The notes under the pieces are model-generated. The model made no database searches and was not told the DNA's origin. It saw only the letters and a program-made list of their open reading frames with translations. From contig JAFTZQ010000015.1 in the NCBI GenBank assembly GCA_017464475.1, positions 1 through 64,000 on the forward strand: DNA of 64,000 nt, in the 5' to 3' direction. Positions 40,179 through 48,353 of this stretch are shown here, one piece after another. A program made the position numbers and the translations under genes. Origin of the DNA: Paludibacteraceae bacterium (lineage in GTDB: Bacteria; Bacteroidota; Bacteroidia; Bacteroidales; Paludibacteraceae). The first letter of the stretch is position 1; every line of letters starts with the position of its first letter.

Positions 40179-41950
40179 TATTTTAGGTAATTATCCTTGA
40201 GCGAGCAGGTGCGGTTGAGTACCAGCTTCTCTGCTGTAGTGTCCGGATCCACGACGAAGTAACCTTGTTTCAAGAGCTGGTAGTGGTTTTCCTGCTCTAT
40301 TCCGTCTTTGAGTACCGGTTCGTGCATCTCGCTGCGGAGGGAACCTTCCACTTTGGCGGTAACGACCTTGAGACTATCAGGGTTGAGGAGGTCACGGAAG
40401 TCTCCTTCTTCAGCAGAGGGGTTCTCTACCGCGAAGAGACGGTCGTAGAGACGTACCTCGGCATCGATGCAGGAGTTGCACTCCACCCAGTTGATGGTTG
40501 CTTTGGTCTTACGGTTGCCTCCTTCTGTTCCCGATTTGGAGTTGGGATCATAAGTCGCATAAACGGTGGTAATATTGCCGTTTTCGTCCTTCTCGCAGCC
40601 GGTAGCCTGGATGATATAAGAAGCTTTAAGTCGCACTTCGCGTCCGCCGGGAGAGAGGCGATAGAACTTATTGTCCGCTTCCTCCAGGAAATCGCCGCGT
40701 TCTATCCAGAGTTCCTTTCCGAACTTCATTTCGCGCGTACCGAGTTCCTCATGCCCGTCGATGTTTTCCGCTATCAGGGTTTCACAAACCCCACCCTGGC
40801 CCTCCCCACAAGGGAGGGAAGAAGGATAATTAGTAATGACCAGTTTGACGGGATCGAAGATGGCACACACACGCGGAGCGGTCTCTTTGAGGTCTTCGCG
40901 GATGGTGTGCTCCAGCAGCCCTTGGTCGATCATTCCTTCCACCTTGGTGTAACCGATCTTGTCCATGAACGTACGGATGGCGGAAGGTGTGTATCCGCGC
41001 CGGCGGAGACCACAGACGGTCGGCATTCGCGGATCGTCCCAACCTGCTACGAGACCCTCTTTGACGAGCTGGAGCATTTTGCGTTTGGACATAACGGTAT
41101 AGGTAATGTTCAGACGGTTGAACTCCCGCTGTTTCGGACGGTAGTCCGGTCCGTAAGGTGAGAGTCCGGCGAAGTTCTCTCCTGTGATTTGATCCAAGAA
41201 ATAGTCATAGAGCGGACGGTGTACCTCAAATTCGAGTGTACAAATGGAGTGGGTCACACCCTCGAAATAGTCGCTCTGTCCGTGTGCGAAATCGTACATC
41301 GGATAGACGTTCCAGCGGCGACCCGTACGGTGGTGCGGATGGGAGGTGATGATTCGATACATGATCGGGTCGCGGAAGTGCATGTTGGGGTTCGCCATGT
41401 CTATTTTGGCACGAAGAACCATCTTTCCTTCCTCTATCTCGCCGGCTTGCATAGCTTCAAAGAGACGCAGGTTCTCTTCGATCGGACGGTCGCGATAAGG
41501 GGACGCTACACCGGGTTCGGTCGGCGTACCTTTCTGCTCGGCTATCTGTTCCGCGGTCTGCTCATCGACATAGGCCTTGCCCTCTTTGATGAAGCGGATG
41601 GCAAGTTCATAGAGTTGCTCGAAATAGTCGGAGGCATAGAAGATCTTGCCCCATTTGAATCCGAGCCACGCGATGTCGCGCTCGATAGTCTCTACGTACT
41701 CGGTGTCCTCTTTGGCAGGGTTGGTGTCGTCGAAACGGAGGTTGCAGACGCCGTTGTATTTCTCTGCGATGCCGAAGTCCATGCAGATGGCTTTGACGTG
41801 GCCGATGTGCAGGTATCCGTTCGGCTCCGGCGGGAAACGGGTCTGAATACGTCCGTTGTTCACTCCCTCTGCGAGGTCTTTTTCCACGATCTGCTCAATA
41901 AAATTGAGACTACGAACCTCGGGGTCATTTTCACATTTATTCATTTCCAT
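40178..41950 (-). CDS. glnS: Glutaminyl-tRNA synthetase
   Basis: Charges tRNA-Gln; class I synthetase. HIGH motif in PNGYLHIGHVKA (about residue 45), KMSKS equivalent MSKRKML (about 285), and the two-barrel anticodon-binding region from about 360. 590 residues, slightly longer than usual because a palindromic-element peptide (SSLPCGEGQGGV) is inserted in a loop after LVITNYP. MNKCEN at residue 3 is an alternative start; TTTATTCATTTC-type repeats surround it. Single gene, with a short repeat-filled gap on each side. Confidence 0.96.
   Translation of the reverse strand: MEMNKCENDPEVRSLNFIEQIVEKDLAEGVNNGRIQTRFPPEPNGYLHIGHVKAICMDFGIAEKYNGVCNLRFDDTNPAKEDTEYVETIERDIAWLGFKWGKIFYASDYFEQLYELAIRFIKEGKAYVDEQTAEQIAEQKGTPTEPGVASPYRDRPIEENLRLFEAMQAGEIEEGKMVLRAKIDMANPNMHFRDPIMYRIITSHPHHRTGRRWNVYPMYDFAHGQSDYFEGVTHSICTLEFEVHRPLYDYFLDQITGENFAGLSPYGPDYRPKQREFNRLNITYTVMSKRKMLQLVKEGLVAGWDDPRMPTVCGLRRRGYTPSAIRTFMDKIGYTKVEGMIDQGLLEHTIREDLKETAPRVCAIFDPVKLVITNYPSSLPCGEGQGGVCETLIAENIDGHEELGTREMKFGKELWIERGDFLEEADNKFYRLSPGGREVRLKASYIIQATGCEKDENGNITTVYATYDPNSKSGTEGGNRKTKATINWVECNSCIDAEVRLYDRLFAVENPSAEEGDFRDLLNPDSLKVVTAKVEGSLRSEMHEPVLKDGIEQENHYQLLKQGYFVVDPDTTAEKLVLNRTCSLKDNYLK
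40787..40820. repeat. Palindromic G/C element inside glnS
   Basis: AACCCCACCCTGGCCCTCC followed by CCACAAGGGAGGG, in frame in the anticodon-binding domain loop. Confidence 0.88.
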
Positions 41951-41986
41951 ATTTTCACATTTATTTAATTATTTTCTTATTAGTTT

Positions 41987-42412
41987 TTATTGCTCGTGTG
42001 CCTGTTGGCGGAGGCGGGAATAGATGAGGGCATAGACGAAGCGGTCAAACTGGGTGTAGATCTTCTGCTTGCCTGTTTTCTTGAGGACGGGTGCTTCGGG
42101 GTCGGGTTTGCCTGTAGCCAGTTGGCGGTCAAAGCGTGCGCGGAGAGCCGTCAGGTCCGTCGAATCGGAGGAGAGTAGTTGGTTGGTAAGACGTTGCGCC
42201 TGCTGCATGAGTTCCATATTCCGTTTTTCGTCTCCCCGTGGCGGTTTTTTTTTGAAGTTCCGTTTATCGACCTGGGTATAAGCGTGTCTCTTATCGAGTA
42301 CGACGCGCCCGCGTGCATCGTACCTGCGCGTTCCTCGAAAAATAACTTCATCTTTGTGATTGAGTTTGCCCGTCAATCGCTCAAACATTGCTGTGAGACT
42401 AAATTTTGCCAT
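41987..42412 (-). CDS. MxK-family small protein (e), unknown function
   Basis: 141 residues, strongly basic. N-terminal MAKFSLTAMFERLTGKL fits the family motif. Then EVIFRGTRRYDARGRVV, a Lys-rich helical middle (NFKKKPPRGDEKRNMELMQQA) and the Tyr-rich end QIYTQFDRFVYALIYSRL that parallels MAK/MGK relatives at 14068 and 61002. A CCTAGGTAT array lies about 40 bp upstream, as for the 61002 gene. DNA- or RNA-binding is plausible from charge only. Confidence 0.72.
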   Translation of the reverse strand: MAKFSLTAMFERLTGKLNHKDEVIFRGTRRYDARGRVVLDKRHAYTQVDKRNFKKKPPRGDEKRNMELMQQAQRLTNQLLSSDSTDLTALRARFDRQLATGKPDPEAPVLKKTGKQKIYTQFDRFVYALIYSRLRQQAHEQ

Positions 42413-42453
42413 ATTGTCGTTGGTTTATCGTCATACTCCGGGGCCGACAATAA

Positions 42454-42493
42454 CCTAGGTATAACCTAGGTATCACCTAGGTATCTCCTAGGG
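42454..42493. repeat. CCTAGGTAT array (period 11) upstream of MxK gene e
   Basis: Four copies of CCTAGGTAT at 11-bp spacing. The same unit and period occur at 60948-60973, upstream of MxK gene f. Confidence 0.88.
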
Positions 42494-42513
42494 TTGACCC
42501 GAAAGTTATAGTA

Positions 42514-43230
42514 TTATGCACGGACGATGCCTCTTGTGGAGGCACGTACGAAATCCAGGATGAGGTTCCGTTCGGGCGAAGCGGGTATTTCCGCTTCGAT
42601 GCGTTCGAGCGCCTGCGAGACGATCAAGCCGGAGTTATAGATGAGCCGGTACGTCTCCTGGATCGTGTGTATCTGTTCGGGCGTGAAGCCGCGGCGGTTG
42701 AGTCCGACAGAGTTGATGCCGCAGAAAGCGATCGGATCTCTGGCGGCAATTACGTACGGCGGAATGTCCTTGTTGATCTTCGATCCGCCCTGAATCATGA
42801 CGTGCGAGCCGATATGCGAGAACTGGTGGACGAGCGTTCCGCCGCCAATGATGGCGAAGTCATCCACTTCCACTTCTCCGGCTAACTGGGTCGCATTGGA
42901 CATGATGATGTTGTCATGCAGGATGCAATCGTGCGCGACATGGCAGTACGCCATGATGAGGTTGTTGGAGCCAATGACCGTTTTGCCTTTGGAGGCAGTA
43001 CCGCGATGGACGGTAACGAACTCACGGAGGACACAGTTATCGCCGATGACGGTCCAAGTCTCTTCGCCGCGGTACTTGAGATCCTGCGGGACCGCGCCGA
43101 TGACGGCGGAAGGGAAGACATGGCAGTTATCGCCGAGAATGACATTATCGTCGATATAGGCAAAGGCGTCGATGGTGACATTCCTGCCGATTTGAGCTTT
43201 GGGGCTCACATAAGCTAAAGGAGAAATCAT
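42514..43230 (-). CDS. lpxA: UDP-N-acetylglucosamine acyltransferase
   Basis: First step of lipid A synthesis. Left-handed beta-helix hexapeptide repeats (IGRNVTIDAFAYIDDNVILG), catalytic-type His in AYCHVAHDCILHDN, then the helical C-terminal part. Start at MISPLAYVSP because it overlaps the lpxC stop as TAATG. 238 residues. Confidence 0.95.
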   Translation of the reverse strand: MISPLAYVSPKAQIGRNVTIDAFAYIDDNVILGDNCHVFPSAVIGAVPQDLKYRGEETWTVIGDNCVLREFVTVHRGTASKGKTVIGSNNLIMAYCHVAHDCILHDNIIMSNATQLAGEVEVDDFAIIGGGTLVHQFSHIGSHVMIQGGSKINKDIPPYVIAARDPIAFCGINSVGLNRRGFTPEQIHTIQETYRLIYNSGLIVSQALERIEAEIPASPERNLILDFVRASTRGIVRA

Positions 43231-44132
43231 TATTCGGATAGTATTTGGTTTCTTAATCGGCGGACGCACTGGGTATTGAAAGTGTGTCCGGGTTTATAGG
43301 CTTTGACACGTCCCTGAAGCCGCAGCCCGAGGAGAGAGAGGTCTCCGATGACGTCCAGCAGTTTGTGCCGCGCAGGCTCGTTGGGATAATTGAGCGGCGA
43401 GAGGTAACCGAGCTTCTTCGCATCCAGATGCGGCTGTCCCAGTTTGTCGCAGAAATAATCCATTCCGTCCTGGGAGAGTTCGGTTTCGTAGATGACGAGT
43501 GCATTCTTGAGGTCTCCGCCTTTGATGAGTCCGACGCGGAGGAGGGGTTCTATCTCGCGCACGAAACAGAAGGTCCGCGCCGCCGCCATGTCCACGGGGT
43601 AATCCGCGAGGTTTTTCAGCGTCGCATGCTGCTCGCGCAGGAGCCGCGAGTCGAAGGCGATGGTGACATCAATCTCGTAGTGGTCGCAAGGCTCGATACG
43701 CATCATGTGTCCGTGCTCGGATATATACTCGATGGGTTCGCGCACGACATAGACCTGTTGCTCGGCATCCTGCTCGACCAAGCCGACACGCTGGATCTCC
43801 TGCACAAAGAGTTTGGCAGAGCCATCGAGGATCGGCATTTCGGGTGCATCGACATCGATGATACAATTATCGACTCCCAGCGCGTAGAGGGCAGAGAGGG
43901 CATGTTCGACTGTGGAGATTTTCCATTTTCCCCGTTCGAGAACGGTTCCTCGCTCGGTAGCGGAGACATATTCCGCGAGTGCTTGGTGGCAAGGCTGTCC
44001 GGGCAAGTCCACGCGGCGAAGACAAACGCCTGTGTTCTCCGGCGCAGGACGGAAGGTAGCGGTCACAAAGAGACCTGTGTGCAGTCCGACCGAAGAGAGG
44101 GTAAAGCTATCTTTTAGGGTATGCTGTTTCAA
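43230..44132 (-). CDS. lpxC: UDP-3-O-acyl-N-acetylglucosamine deacetylase, without a FabZ domain
   Basis: Second, committed step of lipid A synthesis, a zinc hydrolase. Zinc/active-site segments EHALSALYALG and PARHKLLDVIGDL, plus PGHTFNTQ, are present. The protein stops at 300 residues with the LpxC fold complete. In many Bacteroidetes LpxC is fused to FabZ (about 460 residues); here the stop codon overlaps lpxA and no FabZ sequence follows. FabZ must be elsewhere in the genome or replaced. lpxD lies 34 bp upstream. Confidence 0.93.
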   Translation of the reverse strand: MKQHTLKDSFTLSSVGLHTGLFVTATFRPAPENTGVCLRRVDLPGQPCHQALAEYVSATERGTVLERGKWKISTVEHALSALYALGVDNCIIDVDAPEMPILDGSAKLFVQEIQRVGLVEQDAEQQVYVVREPIEYISEHGHMMRIEPCDHYEIDVTIAFDSRLLREQHATLKNLADYPVDMAAARTFCFVREIEPLLRVGLIKGGDLKNALVIYETELSQDGMDYFCDKLGQPHLDAKKLGYLSPLNYPNEPARHKLLDVIGDLSLLGLRLQGRVKAYKPGHTFNTQCVRRLRNQILSE

Positions 44133-44166
44133 GGTAATAATAATGAATAATGATTAATGAATATTT
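44133..44166. repeat. AATAATGA-type degenerate array
   Basis: AATAATAATGAATAATGATTAATGAAT fills the gap between lpxD and lpxC, including the ribosome-binding region. Confidence 0.6.
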
Positions 44167-45186
44167 TTAGTGTTTGCCGCTTTGTTTGAAGCGTACAACG
44201 GCGCGTCGCCAGACAGAGGCGTCGATGGCAGGAGTGCCCATGTACGTGCCGGGTGCTTTGACTGTGTTCGGTACACCGGATTGCGCGCCAAAGACACAGT
44301 GGTCGGGTATCTCGATGTGTCCGGCTATGCCGACTTGTCCCGCGAGGACACAATGTGCGCCGATCTTGGAACTGCCGGCTATACCAACCTGTGCGCAGAG
44401 GAAAGAAGACGCGCCGACCTCGACGTTATGCCCGATCTGGACAAGATTGTCCAGTTTGGCGTTGGTGCGAATGACGGTCGAACCCATCATAGCGCGGTCG
44501 ATCGTAGTGTTGGCTCCGATCTCCACATCGTCTTCTATGATGACATTTCCTATCTGCGGGATCTTCCGGTTGATCCCCTGTGCGTCGGGTTCGAAACCGA
44601 AGCCGTCCGAGCCGACAACTGCTCCGGCATGGAGGATACAGTTCGCTCCAATGAGGCAGTTATAATAGACTTTGACGCCGGCATAGAGGACGGTATTGTC
44701 GCCAATCGTCACATTATCGCCGATATAGACATGCGGATAGATCTGCACGCCTTTGCCGAGACGTACGTTCCGCCCGATGTATGCGAATGCGCCGATATAC
44801 GCATCGGATGGGATCTGTACACCTTCGGCGACGAAGGACGGCTGTTCAACGCCTTTGCGGGGCGGGTTCATCGCTTTGGAGACGATGGAGAGAAGTTGCG
44901 CCATCGCTCCGCGTGCGTTAGGAACGAGGATGAAAGCGCCGGAAACCCCACTCCGCCCCTCCCCACAAGGGAGGGAGTTCGGATCAGAGATGAGGGATTG
45001 GGTGATGAGGACCACGCCGGCTTTGGTGTTAGCGAGGAAAGGGAGATATTTCTCCTCCGTGACGAAGGAGAGATGCTTGGGTTCCGCAGCCTCGATGGGC
45101 GCTACGTCGCAGACCATCGAAGACGCGTTTCCGTATAGTTCTCCGCCCAAGAGAGCGGCTATTTGCTGTGCACTAAACTGAATCAT
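44167..45186 (-). CDS. lpxD: UDP-3-O-(3-hydroxyacyl)glucosamine N-acyltransferase
   Basis: Third step of lipid A synthesis. An N-terminal uridine-binding domain (residues 1-100), then hexapeptide beta-helix repeats with VVGSDGFGFEP and IGHNVEVGASSFLCAQVGIAGSS. 339 residues. A palindromic-element peptide (NSLPCGEGRSGVSG) is in frame at about residue 70, within the N-terminal domain. It follows the HD hydrolase by 20 bp and starts the lpx part of the operon. Confidence 0.94.
   Translation of the reverse strand: MIQFSAQQIAALLGGELYGNASSMVCDVAPIEAAEPKHLSFVTEEKYLPFLANTKAGVVLITQSLISDPNSLPCGEGRSGVSGAFILVPNARGAMAQLLSIVSKAMNPPRKGVEQPSFVAEGVQIPSDAYIGAFAYIGRNVRLGKGVQIYPHVYIGDNVTIGDNTVLYAGVKVYYNCLIGANCILHAGAVVGSDGFGFEPDAQGINRKIPQIGNVIIEDDVEIGANTTIDRAMMGSTVIRTNAKLDNLVQIGHNVEVGASSFLCAQVGIAGSSKIGAHCVLAGQVGIAGHIEIPDHCVFGAQSGVPNTVKAPGTYMGTPAIDASVWRRAVVRFKQSGKH
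44944..44977. repeat. Palindromic G/C element inside lpxD
   Basis: AACCCCACTCCGCCCCTCC followed by CCACAAGGGAGGG, in frame as SLPCGEGRSGV. Confidence 0.87.
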
Positions 45187-45222
45187 TTACACATTTACTT
45201 ATTTTCTCATTTATACATTTCT
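45187..45222. repeat. CATTTACA octad array
   Basis: CATTTACA CATTTACT TATTTTCT CATTTATA CATTTC between the HD gene and lpxD; overlaps the 5' leader of lpxD. Confidence 0.75.
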
Positions 45223-46517
45223 AATGGGTCAAGGCGATATTTGAACAAATACCTCTTTGTCGGTTTTCGTGTGAGTGCGGCGAGGTCGAGGATTTCGGAG
45301 GCTTCGGCTATGTCGCGCACGGTACCATCGTTATACAAGATGTCGATTGAGTCCGCTTTCTCGGAATAGGTATTGCTGGTGGATATATGCTCGGACCAGC
45401 AGTAACGTGCGTCCTCTTCGCTGATATGCAGGGCTTCGGCATATTCTCGGTTGAGGGCTTGTTTCCGGGCATCGGTAAGCGGCTCTGAGAGCAGTTCTCC
45501 GCGGAAAAGGCGGCGGTTGATGAAGCTCTCGGAAAGAGCGGAGAGCACTTTGTCGCCGCTGCTGATCCACGCCTTGATGGCGCAGAGCACGTCGTTATCG
45601 TCCAGCAGGGCATAGCGGTCCAGCGCTTCGCTATGAACGGCAAAATCCGCAAACGTGATGTGATTATACAGGAAATAATGAAGCGCAGGGGAGCAGAATA
45701 ATTGAGAATTGAGAATTGAGAATTGAGAATTGACAATTGACAATTGAGAATTATCTGATCCTTGCGCCAGTTCCTTTGCGCGGGAGAGGATCTGAATGAG
45801 TTGCTGTTCGGCGGCGACGGAGGTCTTATGGAGATAGACCTGCCAATACATGAGCCGGCGTGCGACAAGGAATTTCTCTACGGAGTAGATTCCTTTGACC
45901 TGCACGACGAGGCGGTCGTTCCGTACGTCGAGCATCTTCAGGAGCCGTTCACTCGCCACACGCCCCTCCTGCACACCCGTGAAGAAGGAGTCGCGGCAGA
46001 GGTAATCCATCCTATCCACGTCCAGTTGGCTGGAGATGAGCTGGTGGAGGAAATGCTTGTGGTACTCATTCTTGAAGATCGCAATCGCCATGTCGAGCGG
46101 TCCCTGTTCGTTGCGTGCCTTGCTGAGGTCGGCGTTGATACGCTCCATCATCAGGAGAGATATATCTTCGTGTGTGACGCCATCGACGAGGGTGTGTTCG
46201 AGGACATGGGAGAAAGGTCCGTGGCCGATGTCATGGAGGAGGATCGCAATCATAGCGGAAGTTGCTTCTTCGTCCGTTATTTCAACGCCTTTGAGCCTCA
46301 GCGAAGTAATTGCTTCTTGCATGAGGTGCATCGCTCCGAGCGAGTGCCCGAAACGGCTGTGCATCGCACCGGGATAGACCAGATAGGAGAGTCCCAGCTG
46401 GCGGATCCGGTTGAGACGCTGGACATAGGGATGCTGCAGCACATCGAATATCAGTTCATTCGGAATCGAGAGGAAACCGAAGACAGGATCGTTAATAATT
46501 TTCAGTTTGTTAGCCAT
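45207..46517 (-). CDS. HD-domain phosphohydrolase (dNTPase/SAMHD1-like)
   Basis: HD-family metal hydrolase. Motif H...HD...D: RFGHSLGAMHL, LLHDIGHGPFSHVLE. The start MANKLKIINDP is set by the promoter at 46536. 436 residues. Bacteroidetes homologues precede lpxD, as here. A nine-unit AATTGAG array is in frame at about residue 255 as SQLSIVNSQFSILNSQL, in a region outside the HD core. Likely hydrolyses a nucleotide; substrate unknown. Confidence 0.88.
   Translation of the reverse strand: MANKLKIINDPVFGFLSIPNELIFDVLQHPYVQRLNRIRQLGLSYLVYPGAMHSRFGHSLGAMHLMQEAITSLRLKGVEITDEEATSAMIAILLHDIGHGPFSHVLEHTLVDGVTHEDISLLMMERINADLSKARNEQGPLDMAIAIFKNEYHKHFLHQLISSQLDVDRMDYLCRDSFFTGVQEGRVASERLLKMLDVRNDRLVVQVKGIYSVEKFLVARRLMYWQVYLHKTSVAAEQQLIQILSRAKELAQGSDNSQLSIVNSQFSILNSQLFCSPALHYFLYNHITFADFAVHSEALDRYALLDDNDVLCAIKAWISSGDKVLSALSESFINRRLFRGELLSEPLTDARKQALNREYAEALHISEEDARYCWSEHISTSNTYSEKADSIDILYNDGTVRDIAEASEILDLAALTRKPTKRYLFKYRLDPLEMYK
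45700..45752. repeat. AATTGAG heptad array inside the HD hydrolase gene
   Basis: About seven units (AATTGAG x5 with AATTGAC x2) in frame as NSQLSIVNSQFSILNSQ. The longest such array in the window. Confidence 0.92.
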
Positions 46518-46535
46518 ACGCACATAAATCGGGCA

Positions 46536-46570
46536 CAAAGGTACGAAAAATATTTCGAAATTCAAAATAA
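46536..46570 (-). promoter_or_regulatory. Promoter of the HD-lpxDCA operon
   Basis: The -7 box TACCTTTG is the complement of 46536-46543, about 18 bp before the start of the HD gene. Confidence 0.8.
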
Positions 46571-46665
46571 AAATTAAAAATTAGCGAGAAAGACAAAAAA
46601 AACTATACTAAAAGGGTAGTAACACGTCCGTAATGGTCGCGGAGTGGTCACGGAGGTGAGGGGGA

Positions 46666-46700
46666 AAAGTGAAAGGTGAAAGGTGAAAGGTGAAAGGTGC
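46666..46700. repeat. GTGAAAG heptad array (intergenic)
   Basis: Four to five perfect GTGAAAG units, preceded by a TGGTCGCGGAG/TGGTCACGGAG 11-bp repeat (about 46633-46660). Confidence 0.85.
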
Positions 46701-46705
46701 GGGGG

Positions 46706-46800
46706 GGTGGAGCGGTGGAGCGGCTCAATTATTAAATCTTACACACCCACACGTATGTGTGTGTGAGGAATATATAAAAGAGCTGCTCCACCGCTCCACC
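46706..46800. repeat. Large inverted repeat between divergent promoters
   Basis: Arms GGTGGAGCGGTGGAGC (46706-46726) and its complement (46780-46800) match at 20 of 21 positions. The loop contains a CACACCCACACGTATGTGTG hairpin. It lies in the gap (46518-46938) between the HD operon and ssb promoters; no gene is seen there. Confidence 0.8.
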
Positions 46801-46847
46801 TAATTAGCGTTTGGGAAGCAATATGCAAATTTTTGGTACATTTTTTT

Positions 46848-46880
46848 GCGTATTTCAAAAAAAAGCAGTACCTTTGCAGG
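46848..46880 (+). promoter_or_regulatory. Promoter of ssb
   Basis: TTTGC-type upstream element and -7 box TACCTTTG at 46869-46876; 5' leader of about 60 bases. Confidence 0.82.
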
Positions 46881-46938
46881 CACAAAGGTTTATGAATCAT
46901 TTTAAAACAAACAAAAACAACAAATTTAAACAATTTTT

Positions 46939-47400
46939 ATGTCAAGCGTAAACAAAGTAATTTTAATTGGTAACGTTGGTGCAGATCCGGAAGTACGTTA
47001 CCTGGACAGAGGTGTAGCGATTGCAACATTCAATTTGGCAACCACCGAACGCGGTTATGTAATGCAGAACGGTACTCAGGTGCCTGACGTGACGGAATGG
47101 CACTCGATCGTATTATGGCGCAATCTGGCGGAATGGGCGCAGCAGAACCTGAAAAAGAGCATGAAAGTGTATGTAGAAGGCAAACTGAAAACGCGCAGTT
47201 GGGAGAAAGACGGACAGATCCGCCGCAAGACAGAGGTGGTAGCAGAGAACATTCAGATCCTTTACCGTCCTGAGATTTACAGGAATCAGCCATCAGCCAT
47301 CAGCAGTCAGCCGTCAGACGAGGCAGTAGCACAGAATGACGGAGCAGAGGAGCCGAAGGAAGGCAGCCAGGGCGGATTCTTTGACGGCATATTCAGATGA
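46939..47400 (+). CDS. ssb: Single-stranded DNA-binding protein
   Basis: OB-fold SSB (residues 1-105: VNKVILIGNVGADPEVRYL, EWHSIVLW). The linker contains a heptad-repeat peptide (QPSAISSQPSDE). The C-terminus is GGFFDGIFR rather than the usual acidic DDLPF-type tip used to recruit partner proteins. 153 residues. It overlaps the next gene by 4 bp (ATGA). Confidence 0.95.
   Translation: MSSVNKVILIGNVGADPEVRYLDRGVAIATFNLATTERGYVMQNGTQVPDVTEWHSIVLWRNLAEWAQQNLKKSMKVYVEGKLKTRSWEKDGQIRRKTEVVAENIQILYRPEIYRNQPSAISSQPSDEAVAQNDGAEEPKEGSQGGFFDGIFR
47286..47320. repeat. TCAGCCA heptad array inside ssb
   Basis: Exactly five heptads (TCAGCCA, TCAGCCA, TCAGCAG, TCAGCCG, TCAGACG), 35 bp, in the disordered linker. 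Same unit family as 49309 and 52421. Confidence 0.92.
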
Positions 47401-48353
47401 GTAACAAAGAGCGATATAGCGAATGGGTAGCGGCTCAGGAGTACGTGCCGATTTTCATGCAGCCGTGGTGGATGGATGCCGTCTGCGCGGGCAAGGAATG
47501 GGACGTGCTGCTGGTTGAGCAGGAAGGCGAAATCGTCGGAGCTATGCCTTATTTATTACGCAAGCGCGCGTGGTTTCGGTATATCGTCATGCCCCAGCAG
47601 ACCCAGATCGGCGGTATATGGGTGACGCCGGAGATCACGGCTGACCGATGGAAGACCGCAGAAGTGTGCCGGCTGATCAAAGAGCAGATAGACGGGTTAG
47701 GTATCGCTTATTACTACCAGCAATACCTGCCCGGCAGTCTTTGTGTAGATCCGATGCGTGCGTTAGGGTTCAAGACCAAAGAGCGCGTGACGTACCGAAT
47801 GGAGAATCTGAGCAATCTGGACGAGGTGATTGCGGGCTTCAGCAAGAACAAAAAAAGGCAGTTGCAGAAGGCGTTGAGTCTGCATGCCGAGCACGGAATG
47901 GAGATCGAAGATTTCTACCGGTTCCATGTCCGCTGCCTGGCGGAAAAGAAGCGTAAGATCAGTTACAGCCGCGAGTTTTTGCTGGTGCTGGAGCGCAAAG
48001 CAAGGCGGTTAGGGCAATGCGAAGTGCTGAGTATCTGCAACGCCGACGGCGTGCCGTACGCAGCTGCGTTCCTCGTCTGGGACAAGCACTATCTGTATTA
48101 CCTGATACCGGCTTACGATCCGGCTTTCGGTGAGAGCGGTGCAGGTGCTTTGCTGGCGCTGGAGGCGATGAAACTGGCCCGTGAGAAACAGGTGCAGTTC
48201 GATTTCGAGGGTTCGATGGAGCGCGGTACCGCGAAACATTACAAGCAGTTCGGTTCCGTTCCGGCGACCTATTACAGCGTAGAGAAATACTACAAACCTA
48301 TTTTCCGGATCGCGATCTGGATACAACGCCTCCGCGAGATAGGCATGCATTGA
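47397..48353 (+). CDS. FemAB-like GNAT acyltransferase
   Basis: 318 residues. Two GNAT-like halves: MQPWWMDAVCAGKEWDVLLVEQEGE and the C-terminal VPYAAAFLVWDKHYLYYLIPAYD, GALLALEAMKLAREK, FDFEGSM. This FemAB/BioF2-like type attaches aminoacyl or acyl groups to envelope glycans. Neighbouring glycosyltransferases point to surface glycan assembly. Coupled to ssb by 4 bp and to the next gene by 4 bp. Confidence 0.8.
   Translation: MSNKERYSEWVAAQEYVPIFMQPWWMDAVCAGKEWDVLLVEQEGEIVGAMPYLLRKRAWFRYIVMPQQTQIGGIWVTPEITADRWKTAEVCRLIKEQIDGLGIAYYYQQYLPGSLCVDPMRALGFKTKERVTYRMENLSNLDEVIAGFSKNKKRQLQKALSLHAEHGMEIEDFYRFHVRCLAEKKRKISYSREFLLVLERKARRLGQCEVLSICNADGVPYAAAFLVWDKHYLYYLIPAYDPAFGESGAGALLALEAMKLAREKQVQFDFEGSMERGTAKHYKQFGSVPATYYSVEKYYKPIFRIAIWIQRLREIGMH

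Noticed and set aside
45700..45752. CRISPR array
   Set aside because: Units of 7 bp without spacers or cas genes; no CRISPR array is visible anywhere in the window.
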